Positions 25,745-35,101 of a DNA stretch of 64,000 nt are shown here, piece after piece. The stretch comes from Paenibacillus sp. PL91. Its GTDB lineage: Bacteria > Bacillota > Bacilli > Paenibacillales > Paenibacillaceae. The stretch covers positions 372,001 through 436,000 of the forward strand of contig NZ_JABBYG020000003.1 of the NCBI RefSeq assembly GCF_012935325.2, read 5' to 3'. Under the pieces are notes generated by a model. The model saw only the letters and a program-made list of their open reading frames with translations, did not search any database and had not been told where the DNA came from. Positions within the stretch are counted from its first letter, which is position 1; each line of letters opens with the position of its first letter. Made by a program: the position numbers and the translations under genes.

Positions 25745-27805
25745 TTATGCTTGTTTATATAACAGAAGCTTAGACTCTGCCGGCGCCAGCACAATACGAT
25801 GCTCTACGTCCTCCGGCCCAATGCGCCATTCCTGTCCGCTCCATAAATCCAATGCTATTATCCCCTTAGAGGAATCTATGCCCGTTCTTGCAAATGATGC
25901 GACCTTGACGCTCTCGTTCTCAACATCAAAATTAAACGCGGCAACGAAGGTGCCTTCCTCGCCGCTTAACACGAACAGCCCTTCGCTTTTGCTGCCGCTT
26001 CTGCCCTCAACCGGACGGAAGGTTTCACCGCGCCGGGCTAGCGCCATGACCTCTTTGTTGGTCATCAACAGCTTTGCCCGCTGAGCTGCCTCCTCCATGC
26101 GGTAATCATCGCCCAGAAGCAGCGAGGTGCCGGCAATGACCGCACTATTCAACCGGCTTCTACCTTCATGCTCGCTGATGGCGCGCTGATTGTCGCTTTT
26201 GTAAAGCACGACATGATCGGGATCATTAAAGCGATAGAGGCTATCGTTGATCCACCAGCCATAGGTGAGCGCATTGAGCATATATTCGGTATCGTCAATC
26301 GTCCCGAACGCATCGCAGGAAACGCGTCGGCTATGCGCATAACCATGCGGAAACAACGGAGCAATGGACAAATTGATCAAGAAAGGCCGTCCGATCCGCC
26401 CTGGCGCCAGCGTCTCGCTGATAGCGGCCATGCCGATGTTATACGCCTGAATACCGGTTCTTACGTTAGCATCATAGAATACGCCCTCCATAGCGCCATG
26501 CGTCAGAAAGTCCAGCTTCACGTAATCAAAGCCCAGCTCCACGAAGCTCTCCAGCTTTTGTTTAATTCGCTCGAGTGCGGCAGGGTGAGTCGGATCAATT
26601 GCGAATGCGCCATCAAGCTTCGGAAGCGGCTGCCCTGCACGATCCTTGATAAGGATGTCCCGGTAAAGCACAGCTCCGTCCGTTCCTTCAACAGGCGTCA
26701 TCGGATCGCTTCCCCAGAATGCGAATGGCGTATAATAAATGCCCGGCTTCTGGCCGTTTGCCTTCACCCGTCTTACCGCATCGTTCAACTGCTCGTCACT
26801 CAGGCTATTCCAGAACGAATCGAAGTTGACGTACAAGCTCCCATTGTCATCAGCAAAACCGTTTTGCTGCAGCTCCTTGGCGAAAAAATCCGAGGTATGC
26901 GTATAAACGTCATAATCGAGCTTATCCATGACAGCAGACCAGCTGTTCCAGCCCATTGGCACGCCGCCTTCCCATGGAAGAGCAGGGGACAGCACGGCAT
27001 TTGCCTTACCGTACGCCTCCAGTCCGTCGCGGTAATCAGGGAAAGCACCTACAAAAATCGTCGGCGATACGATGCTTTTGCCGCGAATAGAGCCATGAGC
27101 TACCGTATCTCTCGTCTGCATGTCGGCTGCTCCGCCATATACGCGAAGTCTGCCAACCGCTTCCGCAAACGTTCCCTCTACAACTAATCCCGTTTTCCAG
27201 CAGTCATGGGTTACCGAGCCAAGGACGAAGCCATTTCTGCTTGTCGAACGGTAAATGGCTGTCGTCTCATAGCTATGTACGCTGCAAGGAATGGCATGGG
27301 AGGCAAAGCGTACCCATTTATCATTATCAAACGGGACGAACAACGCTCTAATCTCCTCGCTAGAGTCTGTGCCCTCAGCAAACCGTACTACGCTTCCATC
27401 ATTCAAATAGGCAGCAAGCGGCGTCAGCTCATTTGTCTCCCACTCAAATTCGCTTTCCACTTCCAGCTCGGTCAGCAAAAAAGGAAGCTGCTCATATATG
27501 CGAAAATGCTGGCGCATTGCCGGCTTGCCAAGCTCCTCATGCTCAAAGCTCCAACGCACGCCCCTGCCGAAGCCATCCTCGATTGACGAAGCCGAAGCCT
27601 CGTTTATCCTGTGCTTGCTGTAATACGTAGATCGCAGCTGGTCAAGTCCGTAACGGGCCTCCGCGTACAGTCCGATTAGCGCTTCGCCGCTGCTCCAGCG
27701 CAGTGTCACGCTGCCATCTTTCATATTCGCTATTGCCTGAATGACGCCATTACCGACGACATACTCATCCTGTACTTGCTCCAGTTTGATTTCCCCAAAG
27801 TTCAT
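25745..27805 (-). CDS. Cytosolic clan GH-D glycoside hydrolase (alpha-galactosidase-like)
   Basis: This 686-residue enzyme without a signal peptide has an N-terminal beta-sandwich of about 270 residues, then a (beta/alpha)8 barrel that starts with GWNSW (285-289). Asp432 in DYVKLDFLTHG is the likely nucleophile, in the position used by GH27/GH36 enzymes. It is homologous to the C-terminal 650 residues of the secreted protein at 35102-38125. It lies after a CUT1 binding-protein gene in the same direction, so it probably hydrolyses the imported oligosaccharide. A stable hairpin (27834-27857) separates the two genes. The exact GH family and sugar specificity are not certain. Confidence 0.8.
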   Translation of the reverse strand: MNFGEIKLEQVQDEYVVGNGVIQAIANMKDGSVTLRWSSGEALIGLYAEARYGLDQLRSTYYSKHRINEASASSIEDGFGRGVRWSFEHEELGKPAMRQHFRIYEQLPFLLTELEVESEFEWETNELTPLAAYLNDGSVVRFAEGTDSSEEIRALFVPFDNDKWVRFASHAIPCSVHSYETTAIYRSTSRNGFVLGSVTHDCWKTGLVVEGTFAEAVGRLRVYGGAADMQTRDTVAHGSIRGKSIVSPTIFVGAFPDYRDGLEAYGKANAVLSPALPWEGGVPMGWNSWSAVMDKLDYDVYTHTSDFFAKELQQNGFADDNGSLYVNFDSFWNSLSDEQLNDAVRRVKANGQKPGIYYTPFAFWGSDPMTPVEGTDGAVLYRDILIKDRAGQPLPKLDGAFAIDPTHPAALERIKQKLESFVELGFDYVKLDFLTHGAMEGVFYDANVRTGIQAYNIGMAAISETLAPGRIGRPFLINLSIAPLFPHGYAHSRRVSCDAFGTIDDTEYMLNALTYGWWINDSLYRFNDPDHVVLYKSDNQRAISEHEGRSRLNSAVIAGTSLLLGDDYRMEEAAQRAKLLMTNKEVMALARRGETFRPVEGRSGSKSEGLFVLSGEEGTFVAAFNFDVENESVKVASFARTGIDSSKGIIALDLWSGQEWRIGPEDVEHRIVLAPAESKLLLYKQA

Positions 27806-27833
27806 CTTTTATCAGCTCCTAGGTTGGAATTAA

Positions 27834-27857
27834 AGAAGGCCGGCTGCGCCGGCCCCC
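27834..27857 (-). terminator. GC-rich hairpin between binding-protein and hydrolase genes
   Basis: GGCCGGC-GCA-GCCGGCC followed on the minus strand by TTCTTTAATT. It may act as a weak terminator or as an mRNA-stabilising hairpin that sets a higher level of the binding protein than of the downstream hydrolase. Confidence 0.55.
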
Positions 27858-27876
27858 CCTCATGCTTTGCTTTCGA

Positions 27877-29493
27877 TTATTTCCAAAGCTCCATGCGGGC
27901 TTGGTAATTCGTTGTATAAATAGCCTCAACCTTCTCGTCGCCGGCTGCTTTCATGTCGCTCAGCATTTTATCAAAGATGCTGCTTGCTTCCTCGGCAGAC
28001 TTCGCCATAACCGCTTTCGTCAGCGCTTGCTTCATAATGTCGGTCACCTTCTGCTCATTAAGCGCTTCAGGCGTTCCGCCCTGTGGCCCCAGACCCTCGT
28101 AGATAACCGAGTCGTATACGGAATCGGATAGGTTCTTGAGCGCCATTTGATCCACTGCACCCCGTTGATAGCGGCCTGGTAAATCATAAGGCGTTCCATC
28201 CGATCCATTGCCGTTTTTAATGAACCAAGTCCATTTGCGAATGCCTGTTTCTTTCGCGTATGCATTCCAATCATCCTTAAAGCCTTGCAGCACTTCTGGG
28301 CGAGGCGTATGCTTGCCGTCCTTCATATCCCAGTGCTGGCCTTCGATGCCCCACATCAATAAATATTGGCCTTCCTCGCTTGCCAAAAAGTTCATAAATT
28401 GCATCGTGCGTTCCGGATTTTTATTTTTCTTCGTAATGGTGATCGCATCCCAGCCCAGCGAACTCCGACCGCCATAAGACGTTTTGCCTGGATCTACGCC
28501 ATCCGCTACAACCTTGTAAGGGAACAACTGCGACTCTTCGCCGCGATCCTTCAATAGAATGGTGTTAGCCGCACCGGGATCCCAGAAAGAGCCTGTAGTC
28601 GACAAAATGGTTCCTGTCGCCAGCTTCTGCTCCCATACCTGCTTTTTATTGATTGCCCATTCCTTATCCAGCAAGCCAGAGCGGTATAAATCGTTCATAT
28701 AAAGAATCATGTCGCGGTATTTCGGGTCTTTTACGTCAAACTTGATTTGCCCATTGTCCTCGAATAAAGGCATTAGGCCAAACATCCCTTTGAATGTGTT
28801 GAACGAACCGCCGAAGTTTTCGCCGTCCATCGTTAACGGGATCGTATCCTTGCCATCCATCGCCTTGTATTTCGCTTTAAAATCTTGCAGCAGCTGCTTG
28901 AATTCGGATTGCGTGAAAGGCACGCCGCCTTCCGCTTTATCGGGAGCCAGCTCCTTCAAAATATCTTTGCGGATATTGAAGCTGTATACGGGCTCGTTCT
29001 CAAATCCGTACCAATTGGAGAGATAATAGTTTTTTCCGTCCTTATAGCGCGTTTTGTTCAGCACGTCGCCATACATTTCCGTTACATCGGGTCCATACTT
29101 TTCGATCAATTCATTTAATGGAATAATAGCACCGGAATCGATATATTTATTGACCAGATCGCTTCTGCGATCGAACAATATAATATCGGGCAGGTCGTCG
29201 CTTGCAAGCATCAAGTTAAGCTTTTCCGCCGGATTGCCGGTCGGCTGCTGGATTTCAACCGTGATTCCCGTACGCTTCGTGATTTCCGCCGCAACCGCGT
29301 TTGTGAATTTGTCGGATGTATTTTTATCAAAGAAGGTAAGGGTCAAAGGCTCGTTCGAAGGCGCATTCCCTGAACCGTTTTCACTTGCAGCCGGGTCTTC
29401 ATTATTTTTCGTATTGCTGGAGCCGCAAGCGGATAATACGGATAATACAACGATTAAGCTTAGAAACAGAATGATCCGTTTTTTAATTTTCAT
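27877..29493 (-). CDS. CUT1 ABC transporter substrate-binding lipoprotein
   Basis: This 538-residue lipoprotein has lipobox LSACG with Cys23, followed by a Ser/Asn/Gly linker. The mature domain is an LplA-type solute-binding protein (LTFFDKNTSDKFTNAVAAEI, MLASDDLPDIILFDRR). A GGGGGA site lies nine bases before the ATG. It is encoded after two permeases and before the alpha-galactosidase-like enzyme. The substrate is probably the oligosaccharide released by the secreted enzyme at 35102-38125, which is inference from the neighbourhood. Confidence 0.9.
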   Translation of the reverse strand: MKIKKRIILFLSLIVVLSVLSACGSSNTKNNEDPAASENGSGNAPSNEPLTLTFFDKNTSDKFTNAVAAEITKRTGITVEIQQPTGNPAEKLNLMLASDDLPDIILFDRRSDLVNKYIDSGAIIPLNELIEKYGPDVTEMYGDVLNKTRYKDGKNYYLSNWYGFENEPVYSFNIRKDILKELAPDKAEGGVPFTQSEFKQLLQDFKAKYKAMDGKDTIPLTMDGENFGGSFNTFKGMFGLMPLFEDNGQIKFDVKDPKYRDMILYMNDLYRSGLLDKEWAINKKQVWEQKLATGTILSTTGSFWDPGAANTILLKDRGEESQLFPYKVVADGVDPGKTSYGGRSSLGWDAITITKKNKNPERTMQFMNFLASEEGQYLLMWGIEGQHWDMKDGKHTPRPEVLQGFKDDWNAYAKETGIRKWTWFIKNGNGSDGTPYDLPGRYQRGAVDQMALKNLSDSVYDSVIYEGLGPQGGTPEALNEQKVTDIMKQALTKAVMAKSAEEASSIFDKMLSDMKAAGDEKVEAIYTTNYQARMELWK

Positions 29494-29592
29494 AGTAGAA
29501 ATCCCCCTTGTTGTGATTTTATTATACTACCATTTCCATCAAAAGCATTTTGCTCAAAGGTCCCATCACCTCCAGTAATTAATCCGAAAAAT

Positions 29593-30480
29593 TTAGCTTT
29601 TTACCGCGCCTAGCGTCATGCCTTTAACGAAGTACTTTTGAAGGAACGGATAAACCATTATTATAGGAAGAGTCGCGACCATGGTAGCAGCCATTCGAAT
29701 CGTATCCGGCGACACAGCCAAACGTTTGGTGGCATCGGCAGCCTGCTGCGCATCGCCAACCATCGCGCTCGTTTGATATTGGTTCAAAATTTTGACCAAT
29801 ACCGCCTGCAGCGTCTTTAAATCGGGGTTATACGTAAAGACATACGAATCGAACCACGAATTCCAGTGCATGATCGCCGTGAACATTCCGATCGTCGCAA
29901 GCACCGGCGTCGTAAGCGGAAGGATGATCCGAAAGAAGATTTGCAAATAATTTGCCCCGTCTATCTTAGCCGATTCGTCCAGCTCCTGCGGCAGCTGCAT
30001 CATGAAGGTGCGCACGATAATCATATAAAACACGTTCATCATGCCCGGCAGGATGAACACCATAAAGCTGTCGATCAGATGCAAGCTTTTGAGCACCATG
30101 TAATAGGGAATGAGCCCTCCCCCGAAATACATCGTGAACACAAAGTACAACGTCCAGAACCGGTTTCCGACCAGTTCGCGCTTGCTAAGGGTAAACGCCA
30201 GCATACTGATGACAATGACCGCAAGCGGCGTGCCTATTACCGTTCTCAGCACCGTAACCTTGATCGCGTTCCAAATCTCGCTATCCGACAAGATCTGCTT
30301 ATAGCTCGCCAAGCTGAAATCCCGCGGCCACAAGTATAAATTGCCTCGCAGCGTATCCTCGGCGCTATTAAGCGAAATGATAAAGATGTTCCAGAACGGA
30401 TAAAAGGTTACGATAAAAACCGCGATGATGAATAGATACACGATGGACATAAAAAGAAAATCATTTTTAGCTTTTATCAT
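29593..30480 (-). CDS. CUT1 ABC sugar permease (YtcP-like)
   Basis: This 295-residue protein has six predicted helices. It carries the EAA loop ELDESAKIDGANYLQIFFRI and the family ending MVYPFLQKYFVKGMTLGAVKS. GGAG lies eight bases upstream of the ATG. It is the second gene of the operon lplB-ytcP-lipoprotein-glycosidase and is homologous to the permease at 17302-18198. Confidence 0.9.
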   Translation of the reverse strand: MIKAKNDFLFMSIVYLFIIAVFIVTFYPFWNIFIISLNSAEDTLRGNLYLWPRDFSLASYKQILSDSEIWNAIKVTVLRTVIGTPLAVIVISMLAFTLSKRELVGNRFWTLYFVFTMYFGGGLIPYYMVLKSLHLIDSFMVFILPGMMNVFYMIIVRTFMMQLPQELDESAKIDGANYLQIFFRIILPLTTPVLATIGMFTAIMHWNSWFDSYVFTYNPDLKTLQAVLVKILNQYQTSAMVGDAQQAADATKRLAVSPDTIRMAATMVATLPIIMVYPFLQKYFVKGMTLGAVKS

Positions 30481-30508
30481 GACATGTTCTCCTTTGCATT
30501 GTTTTTCG

Positions 30509-31498
30509 TTAGAACAGCGTCTGCTCGTTCATCTTTTTGGCCATCGTATTTACGCTTATGACGAGGATGAAAGCGACGACCGACTTAAACAAACCGACAG
30601 CTGCACCGTAAGAGAACATCCCGTTCTGCAGACCATATTTGTACGTGTACGTATCGATGACTTCCGAGTACTGAAGCACCGTATTGTTTTGGAGCAGGTA
30701 CTGCTGGTCGAAGCCCGCGTTCAAAATGCCGCCTACCGCTAAAATCGCAAGAATGATAATGGTAGGTTTGATGGACGGAAGCGTAATATGCAGCATTTGC
30801 TTGAGCCTGCTGGCTCCGTCTACCTTCGCCACCTCATACAGCTCAGGGTTGATCGCCGAAATGGCGGCTAAGTACATAATGGCGTTAAAGCCCATGTCCT
30901 TCCATGTGTTCCCAATGGCGATAATCCACCAGAACAACGGACCATTTTGCATAAATTGTATGGGCTCGTCGATGAACCCAAGCCCCGTCAAAATATTGTT
31001 GAGCACGCCTCCCGAGGAGAGCACCGTAATGATGATATTCGCTGCTATGACCCATGAAATGAAATGAGGCATGTAGGATACGGTTTGAAACGTCCGCTTG
31101 AACCAGCCATTGCGGAGCTCATTAATCATTAGCGCTAGAATGATCGGCATCGGGAATCCGAAGATGAGCGACAGGAAGCTTTGGGCCAGCGTATTGCGCA
31201 TCACTCTATAGAAATCACCGTTCGTAAAAAAGTAATTGAACCATTCAAGTCCAACAAACTCCGTCGTGAAAAACTGTCCGAAAAAGGATCCTCCGCCAGG
31301 GGAGTAATTTATGAAGGCCATGTACAAGCCAAACATCGGCACGTAAGAGAATAAAAGTGTTACGACCAAGGCCGGAAGCATCAGCAGATACAATAAACGC
31401 TGCTCCTTCAGCCTGCCCCATACATTCGAGTTTCGGATTCTGCTCTTGCGATTTGGTGGAACGGATTTGCTTGGTTCCGCTTTCAATATCGATTCCAT
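30509..31498 (-). CDS. CUT1 ABC sugar permease (LplB-like)
   Basis: This protein has about 329 residues, with first helix LLYLLMLPALVVTLLFSYVP, signature YMPHFISWVIAANIIITVLS and EAA loop LYEVAKVDGASRLKQMLHIT. The start is placed at ATG 31498, seven bases after GGAGG; the longer frame to 31573 extends 25 codons further without support. It is the first gene of the second CUT1 operon and is divergent from the response regulator at 31691, with about 190 bases of shared promoter region. Confidence 0.9.
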   Translation of the reverse strand: MESILKAEPSKSVPPNRKSRIRNSNVWGRLKEQRLLYLLMLPALVVTLLFSYVPMFGLYMAFINYSPGGGSFFGQFFTTEFVGLEWFNYFFTNGDFYRVMRNTLAQSFLSLIFGFPMPIILALMINELRNGWFKRTFQTVSYMPHFISWVIAANIIITVLSSGGVLNNILTGLGFIDEPIQFMQNGPLFWWIIAIGNTWKDMGFNAIMYLAAISAINPELYEVAKVDGASRLKQMLHITLPSIKPTIIILAILAVGGILNAGFDQQYLLQNNTVLQYSEVIDTYTYKYGLQNGMFSYGAAVGLFKSVVAFILVISVNTMAKKMNEQTLF

Positions 31499-31690
31499 GT
31501 TATAGCCTCCTGCCAGTCTTGCGTTGCTTTGTGTTCTCATTATAGGCCCCGTTATGCGCCCCATTCTATACAAGCATTTAACGATTCATATTCGAAAGCG
31601 ACACACTTCCGCATGCTCCATTGTTGAAATGCGTCATAGCGGATAAACTAGTAAAACATCCCGATACATGATAAAAAGGTGGGGACAGCC

Positions 31691-33256
31691 ATGTACAGTA
31701 TTTTAATAGTGGATGACGAAGCCATTGAACTCGAAACGATAGAGCACTATGTGCCTTGGGACAAAATCGGCATTACCGTCGCGGGAACGGCGCGAAATGG
31801 CAAAGAAGCGCTTGGCAAGCTTGCCGAATTAAAGCCGGACATCATCTTAACGGATGTTCGCATGCCCATTATGGACGGACTTGAATTCGGAAGACGGGCG
31901 AAGCAAATAGACAAAAACGTCAAAATTATCTATTTGAGCGGACATAACGAATTTCAATATATTAAAGCGGCGCTCAATATTGAGGCGACCGGCTATTTAT
32001 TGAAGCCTATCGACATGGAGGAGCTTCTTGCCTTGCTCGAAAAGGTGAAGAAAAAATGCGAGGAGGATCAATTAGCAGATCAGGGCGGCGACTGGCTGCG
32101 CGAAAAGCTGATGATGCGCATAATACGTGAACCCGAACAGGAAAAGAGAGATGATTGGACTCGCAAATGGGAGCTGAGCGCAACCGATTTTATTGCAAGC
32201 AAAGCGTATGCAGCCGCTTATGTTACCTTCGACTCATCGGCAGCTTATGCCAGCGAAACGGCGCTCCCTGCTCCATTAGCCGCAGCCGACAGAACAGAGC
32301 TGTTTCGATACGCGGCAAGGCTAAGACTCGATTCCTTTATCATTGTTGAAGCCGAACCTCATGCATTATTCGTTCTCTATCAATGGAAGAACGAGCAGAG
32401 CGCCATACAATCAACGGCAGCCCACTGGGAGCTGTTCCGCGAGCAGCTTGGACCGCAAATGACGATAGGCCTGTCCGAGCCGCACATCGGCTTTCACCTC
32501 ATCAGGAATGCCTACTTGCAGGCGCGGGCCTGCAATGACGAGAAATTTTACAGGTTAGGCGGAGCGATCATCACACCCAATGATTTAAAGCCAACCAAGC
32601 AAACGGATGATGATGGCGAGCAGATCGCTGCCCGGCTTGCCTCCGCTATTCAATCAGGTGACCATGTACAGGTGAGCCTGCATTTGGAAGTGCTTTTCCA
32701 AACGATTAGAGAAGAAAGAATTGATCGAAATTTCGCGATTCGGTCTATCATTCGCCTATTATCCGCATTGGAACAGCATTTCTCGATGCTTCTGGCAGGC
32801 TCGCTCAAGGAATTGCTGCTCGTGGACCATTGGAAGGAAATTTCGTCAATGGGCTCCTCCTCGCACATGCAAGCCTACGTCATGCATTTTTGCGATGAGA
32901 TGAGGAAGGCGGCAAGCGAGAGGGATGTCGACCGCAACCAAGCGGTTGCCGACCAAATCGTGAAGCTCATTGGCGAGAGGTACCATCTCCCGCTCACTGT
33001 TGAGGAGATTGCGAAGGAGGTCTATCTTTCACCGAACTATATCCGCACTATTTTTAAGGAGAAGATGGGCGAGACGATTCTTGATTATTTAACGAAAATA
33101 CGGATGAATCGGGCTGCTGAGCTCTTAAAGGATAAATCGCTTAAGGTTCGCGAGGTTGCAAATAATGTCGGGTATGAGAACGTCTCTTACTTTTGCTCCA
33201 TCTTCCACAAGCATAGAGGCAGCACCCCTAACGAATATCGGAAAATGTATTTATAG
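31691..33256 (+). CDS. YesN-type response regulator with AraC DNA-binding domain
   Basis: This 521-residue regulator has a receiver domain (LIVDDEAIE, phospho-acceptor Asp55 in LTDVRMPI, Lys in YLLKPIDM), a long middle region, and a C-terminal AraC double helix-turn-helix (EEIAKEVYLSPNYIRTIFKE, VGYENVSYFCSIFHKHRG). The start is placed at ATG 31691, about nine bases after AAGGTGG; a GTG four codons earlier is in frame but overlaps that site. It pairs with the kinase that starts 16 bases downstream and should activate the divergent transporter operon. Confidence 0.92.
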   Translation: MYSILIVDDEAIELETIEHYVPWDKIGITVAGTARNGKEALGKLAELKPDIILTDVRMPIMDGLEFGRRAKQIDKNVKIIYLSGHNEFQYIKAALNIEATGYLLKPIDMEELLALLEKVKKKCEEDQLADQGGDWLREKLMMRIIREPEQEKRDDWTRKWELSATDFIASKAYAAAYVTFDSSAAYASETALPAPLAAADRTELFRYAARLRLDSFIIVEAEPHALFVLYQWKNEQSAIQSTAAHWELFREQLGPQMTIGLSEPHIGFHLIRNAYLQARACNDEKFYRLGGAIITPNDLKPTKQTDDDGEQIAARLASAIQSGDHVQVSLHLEVLFQTIREERIDRNFAIRSIIRLLSALEQHFSMLLAGSLKELLLVDHWKEISSMGSSSHMQAYVMHFCDEMRKAASERDVDRNQAVADQIVKLIGERYHLPLTVEEIAKEVYLSPNYIRTIFKEKMGETILDYLTKIRMNRAAELLKDKSLKVREVANNVGYENVSYFCSIFHKHRGSTPNEYRKMYL

Positions 33257-33272
33257 GCTGGAGTGAGAAAGC

Positions 33273-35030
33273 ATGAAAAGGCTAACAGGATGGCTGACTA
33301 GGCCTTTTAACAATTTGCGGCTGCGGGAAAAGCTGTTTGTCATGTTTTTGCTTGGCGCGATTATCCCTTTGCTGTTTTTTGTATTGTATTCTTATCAAAC
33401 GATCAAGAACGAGCTATCCGACCAAATGTATACGAATTCCGTGTCGTCTGTCGCTCAAATCAATTCCAATTTGGAAAATAAGCTGGATGCGTACACGAAG
33501 CTTTCCGCAACCCTTTATTTAAACACTACGCTGCGCGCTTACTTGACGAACAACTACACAGAGGATCCTTCCCTGTATGTCGACGCCTATCAGTACATCA
33601 ACAACACGTTCTCTAATATGCTTACTACGAATCCAGACATTCATTCGATTTCGATTTATATCAATAACGATTCATTGCCAGCCGACGGCATTTATATTAA
33701 AAAAATGGATGATGCATTCAGAAGGTCGGCTGTTTATCGGTCGCTGCTCAACACTTACGGGAACGTCCGCTTTGTGGCAACGCCGCCCGCGGTTGACCAG
33801 CCGTCCATGTTCACCCTGACGCGGATGCTCAATATTAGCAATCTCGACAATGCGTACGGCATTTTAACGATAAACATATTGGAATCGGATATATTCCGAT
33901 TGATGGAGAAGGAAACCTCCGAGAAAACGACATTGATCGTTAACGATAGCGGCATCATTATGTCCGCGAAGGACAAGACGATGTTGAACCGACCGCTGCA
34001 GCAATATGTGACGGATAAATTTCCGAGCGGCAGCCAGGGACGGTTCGATAGCACTTTTAACGGTGAAAAAATGCTTGTGGTCTACAATACGACCAAATTC
34101 GGCTGGAAGAGCGTCGCGCTTGTACCCTACAGCAGCTTCCTTGCCAAAGCCAACAATACCGCTAAGCGGATTTTGATTTATGCGCTGATCAGCTTTGGCG
34201 TTATGGCGCTGCTTATCTACGTTACAGCTCGGCTGTTCACCAAACGTGTCGAGTACTTGGTCGGCATGATCCGCCGTATCGAACGGGAGGAATTCGACCT
34301 CGTCGACATTCGGCCGCTTGGACGGGATGAGATCGGACAGCTGGGGAATGTGCTTCGAAAAATGGCGCAGCGGCTCAGCAATTTGATTTCTGACGTGTAT
34401 AAGAAAGAAATCGATAAGCGGGAAGCCGAAATGAACGTGCTTCAAGCCCAAATCAACCCGCATTTTCTGTACAATACGCTCGCGTCCATCTCCTCGCTTG
34501 CCATTCGAAATTCGGATCAGCGAATGAATAAGATGGTGACCGATCTAGCTAAGTTTTACCGGATATCGCTTAACAAGGGCAAAAGCAAAATATCCATTCA
34601 CGAAGAAATTCAGCTGACCCGCTATTATATCGCCATTCAGCAAGTACGCTTTGCTGATCTTATCCGCGTGCATTACCAAATCGATGAGTCGGTGCTGCCT
34701 TGTCCCATCGTGAAGCTAACGCTGCAGCCGTTCGTGGAAAATGCGATGAATCATGCCATTTGGGATGACAAGCTTGGTATTTCGATTATGATCAAAGTCT
34801 ACCGCGAAGGTCCTGACATCATTCTCAAAATCATTGACGATGGCATGGGCATGCGGATGCGGGGCGAGAGCGGGAATGACCTTCCAATTAGCGGCGACAC
34901 CCTGTCGGGCTACGGCATCCGCAACGTGGACAATCGGATAAAGCTGCTCTATGGCGACTCCTACGGCGTCTCGATATACAGCAGGCTGGGCATTGGCACG
35001 ACGGTCACGATTCGGATTCCGGGACGCTGA
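33273..35030 (+). CDS. YesM-type sensor histidine kinase
   Basis: This 585-residue membrane kinase has helices near 22-42 and 300-320, an extracellular sensing domain of about 255 residues between them, HAMP, and the kinase with His397 in QINPHFLYNTLASI. The ATP-binding lid shows FVENAMNHAIW and GYGIRNVDNRIKLLYG. It is in an operon with the YesN regulator and would respond to the sugar handled by the divergent CUT1 system. The domain layout and His position match those of the kinase at 12114-13892, although the sensor domains differ. Confidence 0.92.
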   Translation: MKRLTGWLTRPFNNLRLREKLFVMFLLGAIIPLLFFVLYSYQTIKNELSDQMYTNSVSSVAQINSNLENKLDAYTKLSATLYLNTTLRAYLTNNYTEDPSLYVDAYQYINNTFSNMLTTNPDIHSISIYINNDSLPADGIYIKKMDDAFRRSAVYRSLLNTYGNVRFVATPPAVDQPSMFTLTRMLNISNLDNAYGILTINILESDIFRLMEKETSEKTTLIVNDSGIIMSAKDKTMLNRPLQQYVTDKFPSGSQGRFDSTFNGEKMLVVYNTTKFGWKSVALVPYSSFLAKANNTAKRILIYALISFGVMALLIYVTARLFTKRVEYLVGMIRRIEREEFDLVDIRPLGRDEIGQLGNVLRKMAQRLSNLISDVYKKEIDKREAEMNVLQAQINPHFLYNTLASISSLAIRNSDQRMNKMVTDLAKFYRISLNKGKSKISIHEEIQLTRYYIAIQQVRFADLIRVHYQIDESVLPCPIVKLTLQPFVENAMNHAIWDDKLGISIMIKVYREGPDIILKIIDDGMGMRMRGESGNDLPISGDTLSGYGIRNVDNRIKLLYGDSYGVSIYSRLGIGTTVTIRIPGR

Positions 35031-35052
35031 GACAAAATCAACCTCGTCCATA

Positions 35053-35099
35053 AAAGAAATCCCTCGAGCAGAGTTCCGGTTCTGCCCGAGGGATTTTTC
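35053..35099. terminator. Bidirectional terminator
   Basis: Stem AAATCCCTCG..GCAGA / TCTGC..CGAGGGATTT (35057-35096) with T on both sides. It lies between the convergent kinase (ends 35030) and secreted glycosidase (ends 35102). Confidence 0.8.
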
Positions 35100-35101
35100 A
35101 T

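Noticed and set aside
26168..27187. Long plus-strand frame of 339 codons opposite the GH-D glycosidase
   Set aside because: It is antisense to a gene with clear motifs, has no ribosome binding site and no recognisable domain; high GC codon bias opens this frame.
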